Positions 40,819 to 48,914 of a DNA stretch of 64,000 bases are shown in pieces. Every line of letters starts with the position of its first letter. Positions within the stretch are counted from its first letter, which is position 1. The stretch is from an uncultured Collinsella sp. (GTDB taxonomy: Bacteria; Actinomycetota; Coriobacteriia; Coriobacteriales; Coriobacteriaceae). Position numbers and translations under genes: made by a program. The stretch lies in contig UQHW01000002.1 of NCBI GenBank assembly GCA_900540935.1, positions 1 through 64,000 of the forward strand. The letters run 5' to 3'. A model generated the notes under the pieces. It saw only the letters and a program-made list of their open reading frames with translations, was not told the origin of the DNA and made no database searches.

Positions 40819-41357
40819 AGTTGGATGCCCTCGGCGACCTTCTCGACGGCCTTGTCGCCGGCGAGCGTGCGCAGCAGCTCCAATGCAAAGGGGAGGGACT
40901 GTGCCATGCCGCTGGCAGTGATGATGTTGCCGTCTTGCGTGACCTTCTCGCCGGTATAGGCGCCTTCGGGGAAGCTTTTCTCAAAGCCAGGGAAGCACGT
41001 GGCATGGCGCCCCTCGAGCAGGTCGAGCTCGCCCAGGATAAACGGGGCGGCGCAGATGGCGGCGACGTGCTTGGTTGCGGCGAACTCGCAGACCACGTCG
41101 CAGACGCGCTGATCTGCGCGCAGGTTGGTGGCACCGGGCAGGCCGCCGGGCAGCACGACGCAGTCGTACTCGTCAAAGTTGATCTCATCAAAGAGCGCAT
41201 CGCAGGTCACGGGGATCTGCAGCGAGCTTACGACCTCGCGCGTGGGCATGATCGAGACGAGCGTGGCACGCACGCCGCCGCGACGCATGACATCGACCAT
41301 GGTCAAGCATTCAATAGTTTCAAAGCCATCGGCGGCGAGAACGGCAACGCTGGGCAT
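40815..41357 (-). CDS. DJ-1/PfpI family protein
   Basis: 180 residues from ATG 41357, behind AAAGGAA. Resembles YajL/ThiJ: VAVLAADGFETIECL, the conserved Glu, and the nucleophile elbow VAAICAAPFILGE with its Cys. Members act as deglycases, chaperones or glyoxalases; the exact role is open. Coupled to maf. Confidence 0.88.
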   Translation of the reverse strand: MPSVAVLAADGFETIECLTMVDVMRRGGVRATLVSIMPTREVVSSLQIPVTCDALFDEINFDEYDCVVLPGGLPGATNLRADQRVCDVVCEFAATKHVAAICAAPFILGELDLLEGRHATCFPGFEKSFPEGAYTGEKVTQDGNIITASGMAQSLPFALELLRTLAGDKAVEKVAEGIQL

Positions 41358-41462
41358 GAGGGTTCCTTTCATAGGCGGCATACAATTAGCCGTCTTATAC
41401 CCCGAAGACCTCCGCTTGCCACGCTCGATTTCCCAATGATTTTCTGAGCAATGATTAAGCGG

Positions 41463-42776
41463 CTAGTTGCGCCTAAGGTGGACGACGGTCTCGCAGTGGA
41501 AGGTTTGTGGGAACAGGTCGACTGGCGTGATCTTTACGGGGGAGAAGGTGCCTTCTTCGACAAAGCGTTTGAGATCGCGCGCCAGGGTGGCCGGGTCGCA
41601 GCTCACGTAGGCGACATCGCGGGCACTCGTGCTGGCGATAAGGCCGATCGCCTCGGGGGCGAGGCCTGCGCGCGGCGGGTCGACCACCAAGATGTCGGCA
41701 TCCTGGTCGGGGAACTCGCGCACCGCGTCTCCGCCAATGACGTCGACGTTATCAAGCTTGTTGATTTCCAGGTTACGGCGTAGATCGCGCACGGCGGGGC
41801 CGTAGGCCTCGACGGCAGCGACAAAGTCGCAGCGGCGGGCGAGCGGCAGGGTAAAGGTGCCGGCACCGCAGTACAGGTCCACGGCAAGCTCGTCTTCCTG
41901 CGGGTCGAGCGCTTCCATGACAAGATCGATCAAAATCTCGGCACCCTTGGTGTTGACCTGGAAAAAAGACGGGGCAGACAAGCGCATCTGATCCTCGGCG
42001 ATATTCTCGGTCCATGAGCCCTCTCCGGCGAGCATTTCGACCTTGGAGACACGGCGGGCCTTCTTTTCGCCCTTGCTCATCACGCGTACGATGCTCGTAG
42101 GATGAGCGGCGTCCGCCAGCACGCGGGAGACCTGCGAGCGCGGAAAAGAGCCTGTGGGCGTCCAGAGTGCGACCTCGAGTGCCTTGGTGCGGCGCGATGC
42201 GCGAATGCCCACGCGTTCGAGCCCCAAGTCATGGCTGCCGCTTAGATAGTTGAGTGCGCCGACGACCGATTTGAGTGCCTTCGGGAAGCGCTTATCGAAC
42301 AGCGGACACATATCGACGGTCACGATTTTGCTGGGGTCGACACCGTGCATGCCAAGGCGCACGCGACCGTTGACGACGGTCGGTTCGAGCTCGATTTTAT
42401 TGCGGTAGCCCCAGTCGTCCTTGGTGTGGCAGATGGGCTGTACCAACTCATCTGCCAGCTCAGGAGCGAACTTGCCGATGCGCTCGAGCGTGGAGCGCAG
42501 GTTTTGCTCCTTGGCGGCGAGCTGTGCCGTGCGTGAGAGATTGCCCCACGAGCAGCCGCCGCAGATGCCCACGAAGGGGCAGGGAGGCTGAATGCGATTG
42601 GGGCTTGGCTCCAGAATCTCGGTGGTGCGGGCGCGCATGAATGACTTGCCGTCCTGTACGACCTCGGCCTCGACGGTGTCGCCTGCCACGGCACCCTGCA
42701 CAAAGACGGCCTTGCCGTTGTCGGCGTGCGCCAGCCCGTCGGCGCCGTAGGTCATCGATTCTATAGTGAGCTTCAT
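41463..42776 (-). CDS. RNA uracil-C5 methyltransferase, RlmD/RumA-like
   Basis: 437 residues from ATG 42776. A TRAM domain at the N-terminus, then the iron-sulfur Cys cluster CPFVGICGGCSWG, the SAM-binding VDLYCGAGTFTLPLA, DPPRAG and the catalytic Cys in YVSCDPATLARDL. It methylates a specific U in 23S rRNA or tRNA; which one cannot be told from this sequence. Confidence 0.92.
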   Translation of the reverse strand: MKLTIESMTYGADGLAHADNGKAVFVQGAVAGDTVEAEVVQDGKSFMRARTTEILEPSPNRIQPPCPFVGICGGCSWGNLSRTAQLAAKEQNLRSTLERIGKFAPELADELVQPICHTKDDWGYRNKIELEPTVVNGRVRLGMHGVDPSKIVTVDMCPLFDKRFPKALKSVVGALNYLSGSHDLGLERVGIRASRRTKALEVALWTPTGSFPRSQVSRVLADAAHPTSIVRVMSKGEKKARRVSKVEMLAGEGSWTENIAEDQMRLSAPSFFQVNTKGAEILIDLVMEALDPQEDELAVDLYCGAGTFTLPLARRCDFVAAVEAYGPAVRDLRRNLEINKLDNVDVIGGDAVREFPDQDADILVVDPPRAGLAPEAIGLIASTSARDVAYVSCDPATLARDLKRFVEEGTFSPVKITPVDLFPQTFHCETVVHLRRN

Positions 42777-42822
42777 ATTCCTGCCTGTCATTCGCGTTGT
42801 TGTTCGCACCATGGTAGCAGGG

Positions 42823-42866
42823 AAAAGCGCCCCGTATCCGAGGCTTTCCTCAAATGCGGGGCGCTT
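42823..42866 (-). terminator. Terminator after ppk
   Basis: AAGCGCCCCG / CGGGGCGCTT (10 bp) followed by four T on the minus strand, right after the ppk stop. Confidence 0.8.
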
Positions 42867-42889
42867 CTACAAACTGCTTCTACAAACGA

Positions 42890-45298
42890 CTATTTCGTCT
42901 TGCCGGTAATGAGCGTCTTAAGACCCAGGCCGATCAGACCCAGGCCCATGCGCACGCGGCCGGGGCGATGGCGCTCGATGGCCTTGGTCTTGCCAGCGGG
43001 CTTATCGCGACGGGCGCTCGTCTCGGGTGCGGGCTTGGTGACCTGCGGATCGGGCTGAGGTGCAGGTGCAGGCTCGGGCTCAATGACGGTCGCCTGGACC
43101 TCTTGGACCTTGGGTGCTACTGGCTGCGGCTCGGCCTCGGAGGCAGGTTCCGCCTCAATGACGGGCTCGGGCGCGGCCTCGGCGTTGCGATAGGCGCGCT
43201 CCAGCAGGGCTTCCTGTGAGTTGAAGGGTTTCTCACCCTCTGCACGCTCCACGGGGACCCAGGTGCCGTCGCTCGTGAGGCTGCGGGCCTTCACGTTGTC
43301 GCGCAGCTGCATGCCCATGTACTCGTGCACCAGAGCGCGGCAGGTGGGGTCGAGCACGGGGAAGGCAATCTCCACGCGGTGCTCGGTGTTGCGCGTCATC
43401 ATGTCTGCCGAGCTCAGGTAAATCATGTCCGAGTCCACGCCGAAAGCATAGACGCGCGCGTGCTCCAAAAAGCGTCCGACGATGGAGCGGACATGCACGT
43501 TCTCGGTCTTGCCCGGAACGCCCGGCTTGAGGCACGAGATGCCGCGGATGATCATGTCTACGCGGACTCCTGCGCACGATGCCTCGGCGATCTTGTCGAT
43601 GACCTCGCGGTCGGTGAGCGAGTTGAGCTTAAAGAACACACGGGCGGGCTCGCCAGCGAGGGCACGCTGGATCTCGCGATCCAGGCCGCGCATAATGAGT
43701 GGCTTCAGGCCGACCGGCGCCACGCCCAGGAAGCGGTAATCGCCGCGCAGGTTGCCCAGCGACAGGTTGCGGAAGAACAAGTTGGCGTCCTCGCCGATGC
43801 CGGGATGGGCGGTCATGAGCATAAAGTCGCTGTAGAGCTTGGCCGTCTTCTCGTTAAAGTTGCCGGTGCCCAACAGCGTCAGGCGTGTAAGCGCCATGCC
43901 CTCGCGATAGGTGAGCTGGCAGATCTTGGAGTGGCACTTAAAGCCTTCGGAGCCGTAGATGACGGTGCAGCCTGCCTCTTCCAGACGCTCGGCCCACTCG
44001 ATGTTGTTCTGCTCGTCGAAGCGGGCGCGGAGCTCCATGAGCACCGTGACCTCTTTGCCGTTCTCGGCGGCATCGATCAGCGACTCGCACAGGCGGCTCT
44101 GCTTGGCCACGCGGTAGAGCGTGATGCGCAGTGAGATGCACTCGGGGTCGTAGGCGGCCTCGTGTACCAGATCCAGGAAGGGGTTCATGGCCTCATAGGG
44201 ATAAAAGAGCAGCTTGTCGTGCTGAAGTACCTGCTCGCGGATGGAGCGGGTCATATCGATGGTGGGGCTGGGCTGCGGTTTAAACGGCGTAAAGAGCAGC
44301 TCGTTGTGCAGGTGCTCGGGAATCTTGCCCTCAATGCCAAAGACATAGCCCAGGTTGAGCGGGATATCGCAGGTAAAGACCGAGCGACGCGAGAGCTCGA
44401 GCGCCTTGCGGATAGTCTTGAGCGTCTGCTTCTCGAGTGAGCCCGAGACGGCGAGCACTACCGGCTGCAGGCGCAGGCGCTTCTTGAGAATGCGCTTCAT
44501 GTGCTGGCGGTAATCCTCTTCCTCCTCGACGCCCTCGCCGTCCGGGTCGATATCGGCATTGCGGGTGACGCGGATGAGCGCGCGATCCAGCGGCTTATAG
44601 GAGCCAAAGCAGCTGTCCAGGCAGGCGAGGATGACGTCCTCGAGCAGAATGTAGGAGTAGGTGCCGGTGGGCGAGGGGATCTCGACCACGCGGTTCATCG
44701 AGGCGGGAATCTCGATCAGGCCCAGCAGACTTTCCTCGTCGGTGACGCCGTCCAGGCCGCACGCCAGGTAAAGTGCGCCGTTGCGCAGGTTGGGGAAGGG
44801 GTGGCGCGGGTCGATCACCAGCGGTGAGATGACCGGCGACACGTAGGCCTGGAAGTAGCGGGTTACAAAGGTGCGCTCCTCGGGCGTAAGCGAATCGATG
44901 CGGGCGCGGTGAACGCCCAGGGTGTCGAGCTTGCCCTCGATGCTCTTAAAGATGGACTCCCAACGGGTAAGGAGCCCGGGCAGCTCCGCCATGACAGCGT
45001 CGACCTGTTCGGAGGCGGTCATATTGCTCTTGTTGTCGACAGGCTGCTTTTTGAGCTCGGCAAGGTCGGACAGGCCACCCACGCGCACCATAAGGAACTC
45101 ATCGAGGTTTGACTCGAAGATCGAGACGAACTTAAGGCGCTCGAACAGCGGCACGGACTCATCAAAAGCCTCGTCGAGCACGCGGTTGTCAAAGCGCAGC
45201 CAGCTGAGCTCTCGATTTTGCGTGTACGAGAAGTCGCGCGGCGGCTTGCGCAGCTTAGCGGCCTTTTGCTTCTTTTCGATTTTGCTCGGCATATGCAT
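42890..45298 (-). CDS. ppk1: Polyphosphate kinase 1
   Basis: Makes and degrades inorganic polyphosphate from ATP. About 800 residues. The N-domain begins with NRELSWLRFDNRVLDEA; the catalytic phospho-His region is EGFKCHSKICQLTY; RGISCLKPG and DSDMIYLSSADMMTRN follow. Beyond the usual end (about residue 690) is a Pro/Glu/Ala-rich tail of roughly 100 residues ending in a basic and then Gly/Leu-rich segment, an unusual addition. ATG 45298 is used; ATG 45292 is the alternative. Confidence 0.93.
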   Translation of the reverse strand: MHMPSKIEKKQKAAKLRKPPRDFSYTQNRELSWLRFDNRVLDEAFDESVPLFERLKFVSIFESNLDEFLMVRVGGLSDLAELKKQPVDNKSNMTASEQVDAVMAELPGLLTRWESIFKSIEGKLDTLGVHRARIDSLTPEERTFVTRYFQAYVSPVISPLVIDPRHPFPNLRNGALYLACGLDGVTDEESLLGLIEIPASMNRVVEIPSPTGTYSYILLEDVILACLDSCFGSYKPLDRALIRVTRNADIDPDGEGVEEEEDYRQHMKRILKKRLRLQPVVLAVSGSLEKQTLKTIRKALELSRRSVFTCDIPLNLGYVFGIEGKIPEHLHNELLFTPFKPQPSPTIDMTRSIREQVLQHDKLLFYPYEAMNPFLDLVHEAAYDPECISLRITLYRVAKQSRLCESLIDAAENGKEVTVLMELRARFDEQNNIEWAERLEEAGCTVIYGSEGFKCHSKICQLTYREGMALTRLTLLGTGNFNEKTAKLYSDFMLMTAHPGIGEDANLFFRNLSLGNLRGDYRFLGVAPVGLKPLIMRGLDREIQRALAGEPARVFFKLNSLTDREVIDKIAEASCAGVRVDMIIRGISCLKPGVPGKTENVHVRSIVGRFLEHARVYAFGVDSDMIYLSSADMMTRNTEHRVEIAFPVLDPTCRALVHEYMGMQLRDNVKARSLTSDGTWVPVERAEGEKPFNSQEALLERAYRNAEAAPEPVIEAEPASEAEPQPVAPKVQEVQATVIEPEPAPAPQPDPQVTKPAPETSARRDKPAGKTKAIERHRPGRVRMGLGLIGLGLKTLITGKTK

Positions 45299-45849
45299 CT
45301 GTCCGTTCAGTCCCCGCAGGGGACGGTAGCCTAACACTATTCACTATTGTCTCAATTTAGTCGACTTGCGGCACGGACGTATTGTGCGAACGGTATCTTT
45401 ACCTACTTCTTACGCTGTCAAGCATGCAACTAACTGCCCAACTCGTTTTGAAAACAATCTATATCCATACTCAACTGGTGAGAAAGTATGAATAAGAATG
45501 ATTGCAAGCTGAATATAATCGAATCCAAATTGAATCATGAACAAACGACATATATATGCAGAAAACCGTTTTAGCTATGCAATTCCTAAACATGAAAATA
45601 TTTGTGCAATCTAGCTTAATTCCTTAGAAAAAAGAACATTTACCTTTGAAAACCTGCTTTAGAGAACCGAAGTGCATCATGGGGGAATCATATGAGATAT
45701 ACCGTTCATCGCACTTTGCTGACCGTTCGGGGGCGAGGTGGAATTGCAGGTGGTTTTTGGATATAACTAGAGCTGTCAGCAAGCAGCGTCCCATACGGAG
45801 GGGCGCTGATACATTCGGCCAGTAAGGCCCGAAAGAAAGGTAGGAGGCC
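45299..45849. other. AT-rich intergenic region upstream of arcA copy 1
   Basis: About 550 nt without a gene and far more AT-rich than its surroundings. It contains a GAACGGT box (45388-45394), the paired CCGTTC boxes and the -10 box listed separately, and a long 5' leader of the arcA transcript. The short open frames are not supported by ribosome-binding sites. Confidence 0.6.
45702..45767 (+). promoter_or_regulatory. Promoter of arcA copy 1 with two CCGTTC boxes
   Basis: CCGTTC occurs at 45702-45707 and 45723-45728, exactly 21 bp apart. A -10 box TATAAC lies at 45762-45767, 39 bp from the second box. The same geometry recurs before arcA copy 2 although the bases between the boxes differ. 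This places two activator-type sites on one face of the helix upstream of the polymerase. Confidence 0.6.
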
Positions 45850-47099
45850 ATGACGAAAGGTCTGCACGTGCCTTCCGAGATCGGCAAGCTCAGGAAGGTC
45901 TGCCTGCACCGTCCCGGCGACGAGCTCCTCAACCTGCCGCCCGACGAGCTCGAGCGACTCCTGTTCGACGACGTCCCGTTCCTGGAGGTCGCGCAGCAGG
46001 AGCACGACACCTTCGCCCAGATCCTGAGGGACCAGGGCGTGGAGGTCCTCTACCTCGAGAACCTCGTCGCCGAGGTGTTCGACCAGGTCCCCGGCGCCCG
46101 CGCCGAGTTCACCGACCAGTACATCGCCGAGGCCGGCATCCGCGGCCAGCACATGCCGCAGATCGTCCGCGAGAAGCTGGACTCCATCGAGGACAACCTC
46201 GAGTTCGTCAAGAAGACCATGGCCGGCATGACCAAGTCCGAGATCGACATGCCCCTCACGGCGTCCACGACCCTCGACTCCCTGGTCAACTCCGAGTCCG
46301 AGTCCGACCTGATCATCGACCCGATGCCCAACCTCTACTTCACCCGCGACCCGTTCGCGGTCGTCGGCGAGGGCGTCAACCTCAACCGCATGTACTCGGT
46401 CACCCGCAACCGCGAGACCCTGTACGGCAAGTACGTCTTCAAGTACCACCCCGACTACAAGGACGTCTCCCTGTACTTCCGCCGCGACTGCCAGTTCCAC
46501 ACCGAGGGCGGCGACGTGCTGAACATCAACGAGAAGACCCTCGCCGTCGGCATCTCCCAGCGCACCCAGGCCGCCGCGATCGACGTCATGGCCCAGAACA
46601 TCTTCTGGAACTCCGACTCCAAGGTCGAGCGCATCCTGGCCTTCGACATCCCGGTCTCGCGCGCCTTCATGCACCTCGACACGGTCTTCACCCAGATCGA
46701 CGTCGATAAGTTCACGATCCACCCCGCCATCATGGGCACCCTGCGCGTCTACGAGCTGACCGCCGGCAAGAACCCGGGCGACGTGAACATCCGCCTGATC
46801 GAGGACACCCTCGAGCACGTCCTGGAGGACGCCACCGGCGTCGACCAGGTCAAGCTGATCCCCTGCGGCGGCGGCGACCCGATCGCGGCCTCCCGCGAGC
46901 AGTGGAACGACGGCTCCAACACCCTGTGCGTCGAGCCCGGCAAGATCTGCGTCTACGCCCGCAACACCGTCACCAACGACGTGCTGTACAAGGAGGGCCT
47001 GGACCTTCTCGTCGTGCCCTCCGCCGAGCTCTCCCGCGGCCGCGGCGGCCCGCGCTGCATGAGCATGCCCTTCTGGCGCGAGGACCTCTAAGGTCTTTC
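45826..47099 (+). repeat. 1274-bp direct repeat, left copy (arcA with its RBS)
   Basis: Matches 48915-50188 at every line compared, offset 3089 bp. Identity starts at GGCCCGAAAG before the ribosome-binding site and stops 8 nt after the stop codon. Flanks outside are only partly similar. Confidence 0.85.
45850..47091 (+). CDS. arcA: Arginine deiminase, copy 1
   Basis: Hydrolyses arginine to citrulline and ammonia, the first step of the arginine deiminase route. 413 residues with the catalytic-site blocks YFTRDPFAVVGEGVN, CQFHTEGGDVLNI and the C-terminal nucleophile Cys403 in GGPRCMSMPFWRED. Codons end almost only in C or G, more extreme than in any other gene here, which implies very high expression. 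AGGAGG lies before the ATG. The protein is identical to copy 2. A hairpin and a terminator follow before the aminotransferase. Confidence 0.95.
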   Translation: MTKGLHVPSEIGKLRKVCLHRPGDELLNLPPDELERLLFDDVPFLEVAQQEHDTFAQILRDQGVEVLYLENLVAEVFDQVPGARAEFTDQYIAEAGIRGQHMPQIVREKLDSIEDNLEFVKKTMAGMTKSEIDMPLTASTTLDSLVNSESESDLIIDPMPNLYFTRDPFAVVGEGVNLNRMYSVTRNRETLYGKYVFKYHPDYKDVSLYFRRDCQFHTEGGDVLNINEKTLAVGISQRTQAAAIDVMAQNIFWNSDSKVERILAFDIPVSRAFMHLDTVFTQIDVDKFTIHPAIMGTLRVYELTAGKNPGDVNIRLIEDTLEHVLEDATGVDQVKLIPCGGGDPIAASREQWNDGSNTLCVEPGKICVYARNTVTNDVLYKEGLDLLVVPSAELSRGRGGPRCMSMPFWREDL

Positions 47100-47151
47100 A
47101 GGACCCGTACAGGTCATAATACATACATCTAGCTGCCATTAGATGTCTCCC

Positions 47152-47185
47152 ATTGGGGCGGTGCGGGTTTTCGCACCGCCCCAAT
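47152..47185 (+). terminator. Terminator after arcA copy 1
   Basis: Perfect 14-bp stem ATTGGGGCGGTGCG / CGCACCGCCCCAAT. A smaller ACATCTA/TAGATGT hairpin precedes it at about 47124-47145. Confidence 0.75.
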
Positions 47186-47240
47186 CTTGTATGAGGGACG
47201 TCAACACGATTGGATGACTGCTTTTGTAAGGAGCTTGGCC

Positions 47241-48365
47241 ATGGACATCAAGACGATTGGCGTTGAGGAATGGCTCAACGTTTGGGAGAAAAGTGCCACG
47301 TGGGACATCGCCCAGTCGACGATCTCGTCGCTCACCATGGGCGAGCTGCGCGCGCTCGATGAGCAGGACGGCGCCACGTTCTACGAGCGCTTGGACCGCG
47401 AGAAGATGAACTACGGCTGGATCGAGGGCTCGCCGGAGTTTAAGGCCGTGGTTGCCAAGCTGTATCGTCGGGAGGTCAATCCCGACCACATTCTGCAGAC
47501 CAATGGCTGCACGGGTGCGAACCTCAACGCCATCATGGCCGTGGTCGAGCCCGGCGACCACGTTATCGCCGAGTGGCCCACCTACGCGCCGCTCTACGAG
47601 ATTCCGCGCACGCTGGGCGCCGAGGTCGAGTATTGGGAGCTTTGCGAGGAACTCGGCTGGAAGCCCGATATCGAGGAACTCAAGCGCTTGGTGCGCCCCA
47701 ACACCAAGCTTATCTGCATAAACAACGCATCGAACCCCATCGGTACGGTGCTCGATACCGATATGCTCGGCCAGATTGCCGAGATCGCCCGTTCGGTGGG
47801 CGCCTACGTGCTGTGCGACGAGGTGTATCTGCCGCTCGAAAACACTGAGTCCTTTATGTCGATGGTCGACGTGTACGAGAGGGCCATTGTCACCAACTCG
47901 TTGTCGAAGACCTATTCGACGCCTGCGGCCCGCGTGGGCTGGGTCGTCGCCGCCGAAGAGGTGTCCAACCGCATCCGTACCTATCGCGATTACACCATGA
48001 TCTGCGGCGGCGTGTTCAACGATGCTCTGGCGACCTATGTGCTTGAGCACAAGGATAAGATTCTCGAGCGCAATCGCAAGATCGTGTTTGGCAACCGCGA
48101 TATCGCGCAGGCTTGGATCGATACGCAGCATCGCGTTTCCTGGACGGCCCCGCAGGGCGTGTCCACCTCGTTTATCCAGCTGGATATTCCCGAGGATGAC
48201 GAGGAGTTCTGCAGGCGCCTGCTGTCCGAGAGGGGAGTGCTGCTGGTCCCCGGCAGCCGTTTTGAGCTTCCCTGCGGCGCACGCCTGGGCTACTGCGCGA
48301 GCGAGGACGTTCTGCGCGAGGGCCTGAGGCTTTTGGGCGAGGCACTGGCGGAGTTCGATCGCTAG
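47241..48365 (+). CDS. PLP-dependent aminotransferase between the two arginine deiminase genes
   Basis: 374 residues from ATG 47241, behind AAGGAG. Fold-type I features: TNGCTGANLNAIMAVVEPGD, NNASNPIG, DEVYLPLE and the PLP Lys in TNSLSKTYSTPAARVGW. The N-terminus (GVEEWLNVWEKSATWDIAQS) marks a subgroup I cannot name with certainty; some relatives act on arginine-derived amino acids. Its place between two arcA copies argues for a role in arginine or citrulline/ornithine metabolism, but the substrate is unknown. Codon bias is ordinary, unlike its arcA neighbours. Confidence 0.85.
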   Translation: MDIKTIGVEEWLNVWEKSATWDIAQSTISSLTMGELRALDEQDGATFYERLDREKMNYGWIEGSPEFKAVVAKLYRREVNPDHILQTNGCTGANLNAIMAVVEPGDHVIAEWPTYAPLYEIPRTLGAEVEYWELCEELGWKPDIEELKRLVRPNTKLICINNASNPIGTVLDTDMLGQIAEIARSVGAYVLCDEVYLPLENTESFMSMVDVYERAIVTNSLSKTYSTPAARVGWVVAAEEVSNRIRTYRDYTMICGGVFNDALATYVLEHKDKILERNRKIVFGNRDIAQAWIDTQHRVSWTAPQGVSTSFIQLDIPEDDEEFCRRLLSERGVLLVPGSRFELPCGARLGYCASEDVLREGLRLLGEALAEFDR

Positions 48366-48414
48366 GATTCCGATGGTCTTCGGGGGCCTTATCCAAATTA
48401 GCCGAAGATAATCG

Positions 48415-48455
48415 AAAACGGACCCGTTTCCCTAGGGGAAGCGGGTCCGTTTTTC
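48415..48455 (+). terminator. Terminator after the aminotransferase gene
   Basis: Long stem from AAACGGACCCG to CGGGTCCGTTT, about 17 bp with one G-U, then a T-tract. Confidence 0.88.
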
Positions 48456-48535
48456 TATACCGAGAAGTCAAGTTGTTACAAATGGGGCCGTAAAGCGAGG
48501 CGGTATCCGCTGGGCCTTATACTGAGTTTCCGGTG

Positions 48536-48562
48536 AACGGTATCAAGCGTCTGGTAAACGGT
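48536..48562. promoter_or_regulatory. Distal AACGGT box pair upstream of arcA copy 2
   Basis: AACGGT at 48536-48541 and 48557-48562 are 21 bp apart. They are the reverse-complement orientation of the proximal CCGTTC boxes and show the same spacing. Distance to the proximal pair is about 230 bp, so DNA looping is conceivable. Confidence 0.5.
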
Positions 48563-48790
48563 AATTTATTTATCAGAAATGAATAGGACAAACTTTTTTC
48601 TGAATAAAAATGAAAATGGTTGAGACGCGGTGTGAACCGCTAATTCTATTCATAGCTTTATTAGAAATATGCAATTTGAGGATGGTTTAACAAAGTTTAG
48701 TTCCATTTGATTTTAGGATTAAAACGCGTTTAAGCACGTAAATACGCTTTATTAAGATGAAGTGTGCCATGCGTGAAGTATATGTGTATG

Positions 48791-48856
48791 CCGTTCACCC
48801 CCTATAAAAAACCGTTCGGGGGCAAGGTGGAAGTATGAGCTGATTTTGGATATAAA
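48791..48856 (+). promoter_or_regulatory. Promoter of arcA copy 2 with two CCGTTC boxes
   Basis: CCGTTC at 48791-48796 and 48812-48817, 21 bp apart; -10 box TATAAA at 48851-48856, 39 bp from the second box. The geometry is identical to that of copy 1. Confidence 0.6.
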
Positions 48857-48914
48857 TATGTCGTCAGCAATAACGCCTCACACGGAGGGGCGCTAACGAA
48901 TCGGCCCTGACAAG

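Noticed and set aside
45706..46818. Antisense frames opposite both arcA copies, identical in sequence
   Set aside because: They are identical only because the sense genes are. Codon bias of arcA leaves the opposite frame open; composition (Val/Leu/Asp/Gly runs) is not protein-like.
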